Source: CAVOGJ01 sp963700865
Lineage (GTDB): Bacteria > Planctomycetota > Planctomycetia > Pirellulales > Pirellulaceae
Assembly (NCBI GenBank): GCA_963700865.1
Contig: CAVOZC010000019.1
Coordinates: forward strand, 186,001-250,000
Direction: 5' to 3'
Length of the DNA stretch: 64,000 bases
The translations under genes were made by a program, and so were the position numbers. The notes under the pieces were generated by a model. That model was not told where the DNA came from, did not search any database, and worked only from the letters and a program-made list of their open reading frames with translations. Numbering within the stretch: position 1 is the first letter of the stretch; the number at the start of each line of letters is the position of its first letter. This document shows positions 17,363 to 26,343 of the stretch, piece after piece.

Positions 17363-18376
17363 TTAGGGCAGCCGTAATGACTCAAGCAACTCGCAGGCCG
17401 TCGCGACAAGTCCCTCCATACTGATCCCGTAGTGACGAAAGATGTCGGACTGGCTCCCAGTGACCGTGTCCTCATCCGGAATCGCGACGATTCGGAACGG
17501 TACGGCGATGCTGGCTTGCAGGATTTCGGCGGCGCAGGCCTCTCCGAGCCCACCGTGGATCGAATGTTCTTCTACCGTGATCACGGCACGGCACGTGGCG
17601 GCCGCTTCCCGAACCGCTTCCCGATCGAGTGGCTTGACGGTATGCACGCTGAGGACTCGACAACCGATGCCCTGTTGCTCCAGGCGAGCGGCCGCCAGGA
17701 GACAATGGATGACGGTTTCCCCGGTCCCGATGAACGCCAGATCTGAACCTTCGCGGATGGTGATGGCCTTGCCGATCGTGAAACCGGCATGTTGGGCGTG
17801 CAAGTCGTACAGCGCCGCCTTACCGAAGCGAAGGTAGACCGGGTGATCCGCCGCCGCCGCCGCCAGGACGGCGTAATGCGTCTCAATGTTGTCGGCCGGT
17901 GCGATCACAGCGATGTTGTGAATGGCACGCAACGCCGCAAAATCGTGTAACGAATGATGCGTGCTGCCCAAGGCACCATAACTGACGCCGGCGCTGATCC
18001 CGACCACGGTGGCCGGAACATCCGAATAGCAGATGTCGTTTTTGATCTGCTCCAGCGAACGTGCCGTGAGGAAGCAGGCGGGCGAGACGGCAAAGACGTT
18101 CTTGCCGCACGCGGCCAGGCCCGCCGAGACGCCGACGAGATTCTGCTCGGCAATGCCAATTTCAACGATCTGTTGCGGGTAAGATTCCGCAAACGGACCG
18201 AGCTTCCCAGATCCACGCGAGTCGCTCGTCACCGCCAGGAGCTGGCGATCGGCGCCAGCCAGCTCCGCCAAGGTTTCCGCGAACTGGACGAGGTTCGGGC
18301 GGCCCAGTCGCAATTTCAACGCCTCGGCCACCGCCACGGCATCCGCGGAATACATGGACGGGGCGGGTGCACTCAC
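17363..18376 (-). CDS. Transketolase C-terminal subunit (split transketolase)
   Basis: The 337-residue protein contains the pyrimidine-binding and C-terminal domains of transketolase. The catalytic Glu77 lies in IVEIGIAEQN, followed by GLAACGKNVFAVSP, GALGSTHHSLHDFAALR and VITVEEHSIHGGLGEA. It lacks the pyrophosphate-binding domain, which is on the preceding gene. The start appears to be GTG at 18376, whose last bases form the TGA of the N-subunit (GTGA, 4-nt overlap); ATG codons lie a few residues downstream. Such two-gene transketolases often act on unusual substrates, for example apulose 4-phosphate. It should form a heteromeric enzyme with the 18373-19218 product. Confidence 0.92.
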   Translation of the reverse strand: MSAPAPSMYSADAVAVAEALKLRLGRPNLVQFAETLAELAGADRQLLAVTSDSRGSGKLGPFAESYPQQIVEIGIAEQNLVGVSAGLAACGKNVFAVSPACFLTARSLEQIKNDICYSDVPATVVGISAGVSYGALGSTHHSLHDFAALRAIHNIAVIAPADNIETHYAVLAAAAADHPVYLRFGKAALYDLHAQHAGFTIGKAITIREGSDLAFIGTGETVIHCLLAAARLEQQGIGCRVLSVHTVKPLDREAVREAAATCRAVITVEEHSIHGGLGEACAAEILQASIAVPFRIVAIPDEDTVTGSQSDIFRHYGISMEGLVATACELLESLRLP

Positions 18377-19218
18377 AGCAGGCTCTCCCGCAATCGCCGC
18401 TCCGCCCGTTGCAGCTCTTCGTCGGCTTGGCGAAATTGCTCTTCGTTCGGGACACCGTGGTGCCAGGTGACCACGTCTTCCATAAAGCTGATGCCTTTAC
18501 CCTTCGTGGTATGGGCGATCACGCACCGTGGTTGCCCGTTGGAAGCGGTAGTCAACGCGTTCGTCAATTGGTCCGTATCGTGTCCATCGATATGGGTAAC
18601 GATCCAGCCGAAGGCCCGAAATTTGTCCTCGAGCGGCTCGTTATTGCACACATCCCGCGTGCGGCCGGTGATTTGCAGCGTATTGTGGTCGATGATGGCG
18701 CACAAATTGTCGAGTTGATAATGGGCTGCCACCATGGCGGCCTCCCAGTTGGAACCCTCTGCCAATTCGCCATCCCCGAGGAGTGTGTAAATGCGATAAT
18801 CGGCCGCGTCGAGTTTCGCGGCCAGCGCCATGCCGGCACTGATCGATAGGCCATGGCCCAGGGCTCCGGTATTCATTTCGATGCCGGGGATTTTGCGGGT
18901 CGGATGCCCCACGAAGGGCGATTGATATCGACAGAGAGTGAGCAAATCGGACGCGGGGAAAAATCCGCAGTCCGCCAGCACGACGTAGAGAGCTTCCACC
19001 GAATGCCCTTTACTCTGAATATACCGATCGCGATGAGGATCTTGCATCGTATCTGGCGTCACGCGAAGCACGCGATTGTAGAGCACATTCAGAATGTCGA
19101 CACAGGAAAGGCTGCCGCCGGTATGCCCGGCACCGGCTTCGACAATGTACTGCAAGAGCTGGCGTCGATAGCGGACGGACTTCAACTGCAATTCGAGATC
19201 ACTCAGTGACACCGTCAT
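18373..19218 (-). CDS. Transketolase N-terminal subunit (split transketolase)
   Basis: ATG 19218 overlaps the stop of the isomerase gene (ATGA). The 281-residue protein is the thiamine-diphosphate-binding half of transketolase: GAGHTGGSLSCVDIL, SKGHSVEALY, GALGHGLSISAGMALA and the TPP/Mg motif GDGELAEG (148-155) ending at Asn179 (IIDHN). It is too short for a complete transketolase (over 600 residues) and needs the following subunit. With the isomerase before it and the kinase two genes after, the operon suggests isomerisation, phosphorylation and two-carbon transfer of one pentose. Split transketolases are known outside apiose use as well, so the substrate is inferred. Confidence 0.92.
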   Translation of the reverse strand: MTVSLSDLELQLKSVRYRRQLLQYIVEAGAGHTGGSLSCVDILNVLYNRVLRVTPDTMQDPHRDRYIQSKGHSVEALYVVLADCGFFPASDLLTLCRYQSPFVGHPTRKIPGIEMNTGALGHGLSISAGMALAAKLDAADYRIYTLLGDGELAEGSNWEAAMVAAHYQLDNLCAIIDHNTLQITGRTRDVCNNEPLEDKFRAFGWIVTHIDGHDTDQLTNALTTASNGQPRCVIAHTTKGKGISFMEDVVTWHHGVPNEEQFRQADEELQRAERRLRESLL

Positions 19219-20633
19219 GCCTCCCCGTGCCAATAGGTGTCCCAACCGAGATAGTGTCGCAGGGATTCGTGAAGCACGGCCGCGGTGTGGGAGCTTGTCA
19301 TGACGACGTGATGCTCAAATCCTTCTCGACAAACGTACTGCATCAGCTGTTGAAGCCCGGGGACTTGGGCGACGGCCCGTGTGCCAAAGGTCAGGAGCGG
19401 ATCATCCGTCAAGGCGACTTCTCCGACGTAGGCCCGCATCCGCCCATCGGCATCCGCGGTGGTGATCCGTCCGTACGTGAGTGGTCCCGCGGGCGTGCGG
19501 CCCTCGAGTGCCCCATAGGTATTCTCGACGCCAGTAATGCTTCCCAGGATCGGCGCCGTGGAGATCTTAATGTCCGGGAGAAAACTCTTTGCCCAATTGC
19601 CGCAATGAAAGAGCGTACACTTGTCGTCGTCGTCCCCATAGTTGTTGTTCCAGTCCACCAAGGCAGCTGGTGAAGCGGCCGCGAGCTGCATGGCATACAT
19701 GGTGAGCACTCCCGTCACGTCAACTTCACAAGCGCTGGGCATGAAGCCCTCGCTCATCATGCTCATGAGTGTGCAAACGTTGCAGCCATAATTCTGCTGG
19801 ACGGACGTCCAACACTGGATGGCCGTCGCGTCCAATGAATGCTCTTGCATCCATTGTCCCAAGACGACACCCAATTTGGCCATCTGCACCAGCTTTTCCT
19901 GCGGCACGCCCGGCGCGGGGGCATACTCGGTAATCTCCCCCAGCTTGGCTTGCACTGCCGCCGCCTCGGCATCCAGTCGTGCCGCCCACCCCAGCACTTC
20001 CGACAGATCGACCGTCGTCACACTGACGCCGTGGCGTTCGAGTATTTTTTCGCTGTAACGAACCGTATTGAAAGCGCCCGGTCGAGCACCTACGGCACCC
20101 AGACGGGCACCTCGTACTCCATTCACAACATGGCAAATCCTGCGAAACCTCTCCAAGTCGTTTCCAAAGCTCTCTGAGTTGGGATGCGACACGTGTTTCG
20201 AGGTTAGTGAAAATTTAATACCGGCCTGGACGAGGTTGTTGCACACAGAAATTTTGCCGCAAAATGCATCACGTCGCCGCGCGACATTCAATTTGTCAGG
20301 ATCGTCGGGATACCCTTGAATCAGTACTGGCACATTCAGTCCAGACAGTTTGAGGGTATCGGCGACGCCCTTCTCATCGCCGAAATTGGGAAGCACGACG
20401 AGGACGCCGTCAATCTCCGTGCGGTGTTTGGCGAACAGCTCAGCACACGTTCGTGCCTCCGCATGCGTCTCAATACCGCCCAGCTTGGTGGCTTCTTCCG
20501 CGACGATGATGGGGGTAATCTGACGAGCTGCGAATAAATCGAGGACATCCCGCCGAGCTTCGGACACCAGTTGGTCCGGAAAGAAGTCGCGATTGCCGAT
20601 GATGACAGCGAGTGTCAAAGAACGGTCCTGCAT
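19215..20633 (-). CDS. L-fucose/L-arabinose isomerase-family protein
   Basis: I place the start at ATG 20633 (MQDRSLTLAVIIGNRDFFP). The 472-residue protein matches the FucI/AraA fold. The N-terminal domains include GVLVVLPNFGDEKG. The active-site region has Glu (SACEVDVTGVLT) and Asp (LVDWNNNYG) metal ligands, with a conserved His near the end (FEHHVVMTSSH). FucI-family enzymes interconvert aldoses and ketoses with Mn2+. No fuculose aldolase is encoded nearby; a split transketolase and FGGY kinase follow instead with 4-nt overlaps. I infer isomerisation of a pectin-derived sugar, with D-apiose and L-fucose as the main candidates. About 270 bp separate it from the GH95 gene upstream. Confidence 0.88.
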   Translation of the reverse strand: MQDRSLTLAVIIGNRDFFPDQLVSEARRDVLDLFAARQITPIIVAEEATKLGGIETHAEARTCAELFAKHRTEIDGVLVVLPNFGDEKGVADTLKLSGLNVPVLIQGYPDDPDKLNVARRRDAFCGKISVCNNLVQAGIKFSLTSKHVSHPNSESFGNDLERFRRICHVVNGVRGARLGAVGARPGAFNTVRYSEKILERHGVSVTTVDLSEVLGWAARLDAEAAAVQAKLGEITEYAPAPGVPQEKLVQMAKLGVVLGQWMQEHSLDATAIQCWTSVQQNYGCNVCTLMSMMSEGFMPSACEVDVTGVLTMYAMQLAAASPAALVDWNNNYGDDDDKCTLFHCGNWAKSFLPDIKISTAPILGSITGVENTYGALEGRTPAGPLTYGRITTADADGRMRAYVGEVALTDDPLLTFGTRAVAQVPGLQQLMQYVCREGFEHHVVMTSSHTAAVLHESLRHYLGWDTYWHGEA

Positions 20634-20901
20634 GGGTCGATTCTCAGTGCGCGAGTTCGAGCCAGACGGCAAGCATCGGTTTGCGACCGCGTCATGGCCC
20701 GCGAGTGGCGTTGATTTTAAACCATCCGCAGTCGCTTCGCGAGCGATGAGGGCGCATGATGGCGGCATCGACGGCTCGACCGCGGAAGGGAAGTGTTTTG
20801 CACGATTGTTCCTCTTCTTTGCGATTTCGCGTCTCTTCTTCCAGCCCACGCAGTCCACGAACCTCGCGCGGCCGGGGGGCGAAAGGGTGGGCTCGCGTGG
20901 G

Positions 20902-23342
20902 TTAGCCGTCCCCATCGGCGGGCGACAGAAATGACGCGCCCGTCAGACGGATGCAACAAGCGCCTGGTGCCTGCAAGGGCAGCTTCGCTTTCCCGTATTG
21001 CACCGTAATCGGAGTGGCAATTGTCGAGCGCAATTCGGCGGCGGTCAGTTGGCCATCCTGCCAGGCGATATCGACTTCCCAGTTACCCCGGGCTCGCAAT
21101 CCGCGCACGGAACCCGTTGGCCAGGCTGCCGGCAAGGCCGGCAGCAGGTCAACGATCCACGTGCCAGCGGGCCCGCGACGATGCGATTGGAGCAGCATCT
21201 CGCACATGCCGTTGGTCACGCCGAAGTTTCCATCGATCTGAAACGGGGGATGCGCGTCAAACAGGTTGCTGTAGAGTCCGCCGTCAACGTACTCCGTCTT
21301 TTTGGAATCGGTCAGCGTCATCAGCCCGCGGAGCGTCTGGAATGCCCGATCGCCGTCTCTCAGTCGGGCCCAGAAATTGATTTTCCAGGCCCGCGACCAG
21401 CCGGTGCCGCCATCTCCCCGCATTTCCAGTGAGACGCGTGCCGCCTGAAAAAGGTCGGGCGTTTCCGGCGTAATCTCGCTACCTGGGTGCAGTCCCCACA
21501 AATGCGACACGTGTCGGTGCCGATTCTGCGGGTCATCGATATCGTCCAGCCATTCTTGCAGCTGCCCGTATTTCCCGATGCGATTCTTGGCAATGCGGTC
21601 GCGGAGTTCCGTCAGCCGCGCGACAAGAGCCTCGTCGATTTCCAGCAACTGTGCGGCTTCGATCGTGTTCGCAAACAGGTCGCGAATGATCTGATGATCC
21701 ATCGTGGGGCCGATCACCAGGCCTCCCTGCTCGGGCGAGTTACTCGGTCCACTCACCAGTGTGGTTCCGTCCCCCCGCGGGTCGGGGATCAAGAAATCCG
21801 CAAAGAACAGGCAAGCCGATTTCATCAGCGGATAGGCCCGCTCACGCAAGAAAACTTTATTGCCGGTAAAACAGTAGTGCCACCAAAGATGTTGGCACAG
21901 CCATGCGCCGCCCGTGGGCCAGATCCCATGATCCGATGCGTTGATGGGCGCGGTTCCGCGCCACAAGTCAAAATTGTGGTGCAAGACCCATCCGTCGGCC
22001 GCGTAGTGATCGCGGGCCGTCTGCCGACCGGCAACCGCCAACTCCTCGATGGCGTCAAACAACGGCTGTCCACACTCGCTCAGATTACATGGTTCGGTGA
22101 GCCAGTAGTTCATTTCCGCGTTGATGTTCACCGTGTATTTACAGTCCCAAGGCGGCTCGAGTTGATCGTTCCAAAGGCCCTGCAGGTTGGCCGGCTGGCA
22201 ACCAGGACGGCTGCTGGCAATCATCAAGTAACGACCGTAGTCAAAAAGCAATTTTGCAAGTGCCGGATCGGGATGGTCCGAGAATGCCAGCAGCCGATCG
22301 TCGGTCGGCACGGCGAGCGGAGCTGTTTCGGATGTCGGGCTGGTGTCCAACTGCAAGGCGACTTGGCGAAAGAGTCGCTGGTGATCGGCCACGTGGTCCG
22401 CGCGAAGTTGTGCATACGTCCGGTTCGTGAGACCATCCAAATCGTGTTGACTGCGCGAGTGGGTCCGCGGACAAATCGCGATAGCTGACGAAGTTCGTCG
22501 CTCCGGTCAGCACGAGCGTCGCCGACGTCGCGTTTTTCACGCTGAGGTGATCGGCGTCGGTCCGCACCTTGCCATCGGTTTCCAGAATGTGCAAATGGGC
22601 GGCAAAGCGAATTTTGCCAGCCGAGTGGCCGCGGTAACGATCCACCGTGTCGCGGACCCGACCCTGCAAAACCAGCGTCCGCCCACCGCTCGGTTCCACG
22701 GCCGCATCCTCGTGGGGGCTGCTGAGAGTGGCGGAGAAGTCAAAGGCATCCCCCGTTGTTCCGCCGAGATGGATCACGATCGCCCGCGCCGGATAGCTGG
22801 CGAACGATTCCCGGCGAAAAATCTTCTTGCCTGCCAGCTCATACTCGGTGGTGGCGATCGCCGTGTCGAGGTCCAACTGGCGGTAGTAGCGGAGCGGATC
22901 CGCATGGTCAAACGTCAGTTCGATGTCTCCAAAGGGCTGGTAGGCCATCTGCCGAATCGGGTCGGACATGAATACGCGCATGGCCAAATCTTCCGCGGCT
23001 TGCTGCTGGCCCGCGACGAGCAGCCGTCGGATTTCGGGCAAAGATTCCGCGGCTCCGGGTCGCGCGTAGGGCCTTGGTCCACCCGTCCAAAGGGTATCCT
23101 CATTAAATTGGTATCGTGCCCGGGCGATCCCGCCAAAGACCATGGCTCCCATCCGCCCGTTACCTATGGGCAGGGCCTCGGTCCATCGTTCAGCCGGCAC
23201 CTCGTAATACAAGCGGGACGATGGCTGGCAGATCGCCGCGGCGATGTCTCGAGTTTCATCCGCCTGCGCTGCAGGCCACGATCCCGGCAATCGCTGGCCA
23301 TGCGACGACCAACCAGCGGGCGCTGCGGATGGCAAGCTTCAT
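20902..23342 (-). CDS. GH95 alpha-L-fucosidase-like glycosidase, exported, frameshifted
   Basis: Three frame segments make one GH95 protein. ATG 23342 gives a signal peptide (MKLAIRSARWLVVAWPAIAG); the frame breaks near 23265 and continues ADETRDIAAAICQ...RLYYEVPAERWTEALPIGNGRMGAMVFGG. A second break near 22440, at a run of three A on the plus strand, joins STRF to DGLTNRTYAQLRADHVADHQ. The catalytic half is intact: VNINAEMNYW, GQLQEWLDD, HVSHLWGLHPG and FQIDGNFG, matching the Asn, Glu and Asp positions known in GH95. Family activities are alpha-L-fucosidase and alpha-L-galactosidase; both sugars occur in RG-II and xyloglucan. The start overlaps the PL1 stop (ATGA), so both are coupled. Confidence 0.85.
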
Positions 23343-25992
23343 CGCGAGCTCACCGAAGGTCGGCTGGCTGCCCAGAGGCCGAGAAACAGACCGATTGCGA
23401 GCAAGCCGCCCGCGGGTTCCGGAACGGCTGGCGTCATCGGCACGGATGAGAATTTGTTGGCATTCCAGATGTTGAAGTCACTCACATCGGTATTTCCATC
23501 GCCGTTAAAATCTCCGTGGAGCCAATCGGTGTCCGCGGAAAATTTATTGCTGTTCCAGATATTGAAGTCGCTGACGTCAACCACCATGTCGCCATTGGCG
23601 TCGCCGGGTAAGGCCAGGTAGTGGGTCAGGACCACCTCGGTCGTGGTGGTGCTGACGATGCGAAATATGCCATCCAATTCGCCGTTACCACTGCCGACGT
23701 ACAGGGGGCCCGAAGTCGCGTCAACGGAATCAATCGAAATCGCGTCGAATGCGCCGAATAGGGTGGCACCGCTGAGTAGCACCTCGGCGACGAAGGAGCC
23801 CCGATCGGCCGGTTCCGCCAGTTCGGCGGAGATTTCGATATCGAGTGTGCCAGCGAGAGTCGCCGCGCCCATCACCACGAGTTGGTCATGCTCCGCGCCC
23901 GGCGTTGGTCCGTTGACCCGCATGTGAATGGTACCGCTGGCCATTTGTGCGAAATTGCCCAGGACCGTGGTCACACCCGTCGAATGGTCGAATTGGGCCC
24001 CTGGTTCCAGTGTGCCGCCCTGATTGACGAGGTCGAATGCGACTTCATCCACGTGCAGCCTGCCTCCAGTGAACTCAAAACTTCCGCCACTACCGCGGCT
24101 TAAACGGGCCGCATACAAGTCGCCACCCGCGAGCGTCAGCTCAGCCATCCCTGAACTCTGCCCAATCACGATCTCATCCGTGACTTGTAACCAACCCGCG
24201 CCGACGGTCAAACTCGCCTGATCGCCGGCTGCCGGGGCCAGCACGATGCGTCCCGCCTGTTGACCCACCGAATCGACGGAGACGGTGGCGTCCAAGATAT
24301 GAACCACGTCGTAACGTGAGGGCTGCCATAACGACGACGTGGTGATGACCCCCTGGCCCTGAACATTTTCTTGCACGCCATCCACGCGCCAGTTTTGTAT
24401 CTGCTCGTAGCGAAGGTTACTCTGTCCCGTGAAACGAATGATACCCGGGGCGGGCCAGGCGGCTATGTCGTTCAGGTATTCTTCCAGGTCGGTATAGCCG
24501 TCACTGTCAAAATCACCGTTATTGTTTGCAACCGCGGTATTCAATCCATGTCGTTCCTCCCAGGCGTTCGGTATGCCGTCGCCATCCGTGTCCCAATTGG
24601 CGTCCCGGGCGAAGGGAGCCGCTCCCGTCGTCGGATCGGCTCGTAACGCCAGCATGGCGCCGCCACTCGGTTCCCTCGCTGGGGTCCGCATTGAATGGAT
24701 CGTCGGCCCAGGCCATGATTTGCCCCGTGCCGGTGCGCGCCTCGTTGACGATGCGTTGGTCCAGGGAACTGCGATCCCACCAATTGGCTCCCATATAGGC
24801 GAGCACGTGATCGAACGCTTCCTCGGCCGGTAACGTCACACCGACGTTCACGTCATATGCCGCGCTCTGGTTCGTGGCGAAGGTTGCCGTGGACACATCG
24901 TTGGGATCGCCATCCTTGTTGGTGTCCTTAAGATTGCCCGCGGCGTAGGTGGATGTTGCCGAGGTACTGCCAAAAATCCCCGTCCCCCCACTACGGTATT
25001 GCAAATTCGGATTCGATCCGCCAATGGGATCTTCGCCGCCGGGGCCCGCGAGGTAAAAGTTGTTGATGAAGTTATTGAAGCTGGGTTGTCCGGAGCCGCC
25101 GCTGCCAGCCGTTCCAAACCAGTTGTAGAAAACATTGTTGCGAAAGTCGTTAAACGCGCCGGTGCCCACTTCGCTGCCCACCCGAGGCAAACGGCCTTTT
25201 TGATGGGCGTAGAGATTGTTGACCACACTGATCTTCGCGTCCGAGCCGGCTTGCAACAGCGATCCCAGCGCGTGGCCCGTAAATGACCCACCCCCTTCCG
25301 CATCGGCTTGCGGATAATTCTGGCCCTGGGAGATATTCGAGTACTGAATGGTCACGTTGTCTGCCAGCTCATTCGCCGATATCGTCTCGTCGGTCGCATA
25401 GACGGTCGTGACGTGGTCGATCAGGATTCCCTGGCCGCTGATGTCGATGGCATCATAGACATAGGAATCGGGGAAATCGCCCGGCGTCGGGAAAATGCCA
25501 TCTTCCGGCCGGGAAAACGATCGCATCCCATAGCCCGGAGCGATGGTCACGTTGCGAAGCACCGTATTCTGATGATTCGCCTTGACGACGCCACCCATGA
25601 TGTTGACCGGACCTGGAGCGGTTTGCCCGGCGATCGTCACATGGCTGCCAAGATTCAGTCGCGATTGCGTGTCCCACCCGTTGTCATGCCCTCGTTCCTC
25701 ACCGTAGCGACCCAGCCAGAACGTGCCGGCCACGTCGAAAACGATGGTCCTCCGTGTGTCCGGGGAAAAATTGGCATCATTCAAACCGTAGCGGAGAGTG
25801 CCAGGCGGCGTTGTCGCTATAGTTCTTATCGAGCTTCGTCACGTGATAGACGATCCCTCCTCGTCCGCCCGAAATCTGCCCGGCGGCGCCGCCAGCGCCG
25901 GAAAAGGTCGGCAACGATTGACCGAGACACGAAAGAGGCATCACTGCCAATGCCAGCCAGCAGGGGATGGGCAACAAGTTTCCTGATTTCAC
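23339..25992 (-). CDS. Secreted PL1-like pectate lyase with dockerin-like repeats and PEP-CTERM, frameshifted
   Basis: The start is GTG 25992 with GGAG upstream. The signal peptide is MKSGNLLPIPCWLALAVMPLSCLGQ. The mature part begins LPTFSGAGG and shows a pectate lyase beta-helix (TIAGQTAPGPVNI, ILIDHVTT, NNVFYNWFG). A calcium-type linker (DTDGDGIPNAWEERHGLN), a passenger beta domain, two dockerin-like repeats (DVSDFNIWNSNKF, DVSDFNIWNANKF) and a PEP-CTERM end (VPEPAGG...SSR) follow. Breaks lie near 25800-25815 and 24660; the conserved sequence continues across both in other frames. The span is not a multiple of three. The enzyme should cleave polygalacturonan by beta-elimination at the cell surface. 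Confidence 0.85.
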
Positions 25993-26343
25993 GACGTGGC
26001 TTCTCCAAATTCGATGGACAACTGCGGAAAGCTCGGAGGCCTCGGTGCGGCCGGGCAATGGTCCTTGCAAGTCCAATTATGACTCTCGTCGCCACTCTTT
26101 CCCATGATTGCACACCACTTCTTCACAATTCGCGAGAGCACCCTGTGCGGTCTGCAAGTAGGTTCCTCGATTTTGCAAAATCCGGCCAATTCAACCGGGA
26201 CCGCATCTTTTTCGCTTTCGATGAAGGCTCGCTCGGGTCTAGCCTTGAACGTCGCGGCCGACCAAACTGCAACAACGGTCTGTCTCTGGAATCTGTCGAC
26301 TTTGATATATTGCAGTCCCACCCTTAGCGGCGATTCTCTTGCC
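25993..26343. other. Divergent intergenic region with a perfect palindrome
   Basis: About 350 bp lie between the PL1 start (minus) and the beta-helix/glycosidase start (plus). No gene is evident. The region holds the palindrome at 26169-26182 and should contain promoters for both directions. Confidence 0.5.
26169..26182. promoter_or_regulatory. Palindrome GATTTTGCAAAATC, candidate operator
   Basis: This 14-bp sequence is its own reverse complement. An identical copy lies at 46913-46926 in another divergent gap, and a spaced version (AATGCAAAA-N6-TTTTGCATT) lies at 31990-32013. All three are 100-225 nt upstream of exported-protein genes. It may be a regulator site, for instance for a XylR- or LacI-type protein. 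I cannot assign the factor. Confidence 0.5.

Noticed and set aside
20249..20265. Another TTTTGC/GCAAAA palindrome
   Set aside because: It lies inside the isomerase coding sequence, where codons explain it.
15856..23342. Complete classical L-fucose pathway
   Set aside because: GH95, a FucI-like isomerase and an FGGY kinase are present, but no fuculose-1-phosphate aldolase or lactaldehyde enzyme; the transketolase does not fit.
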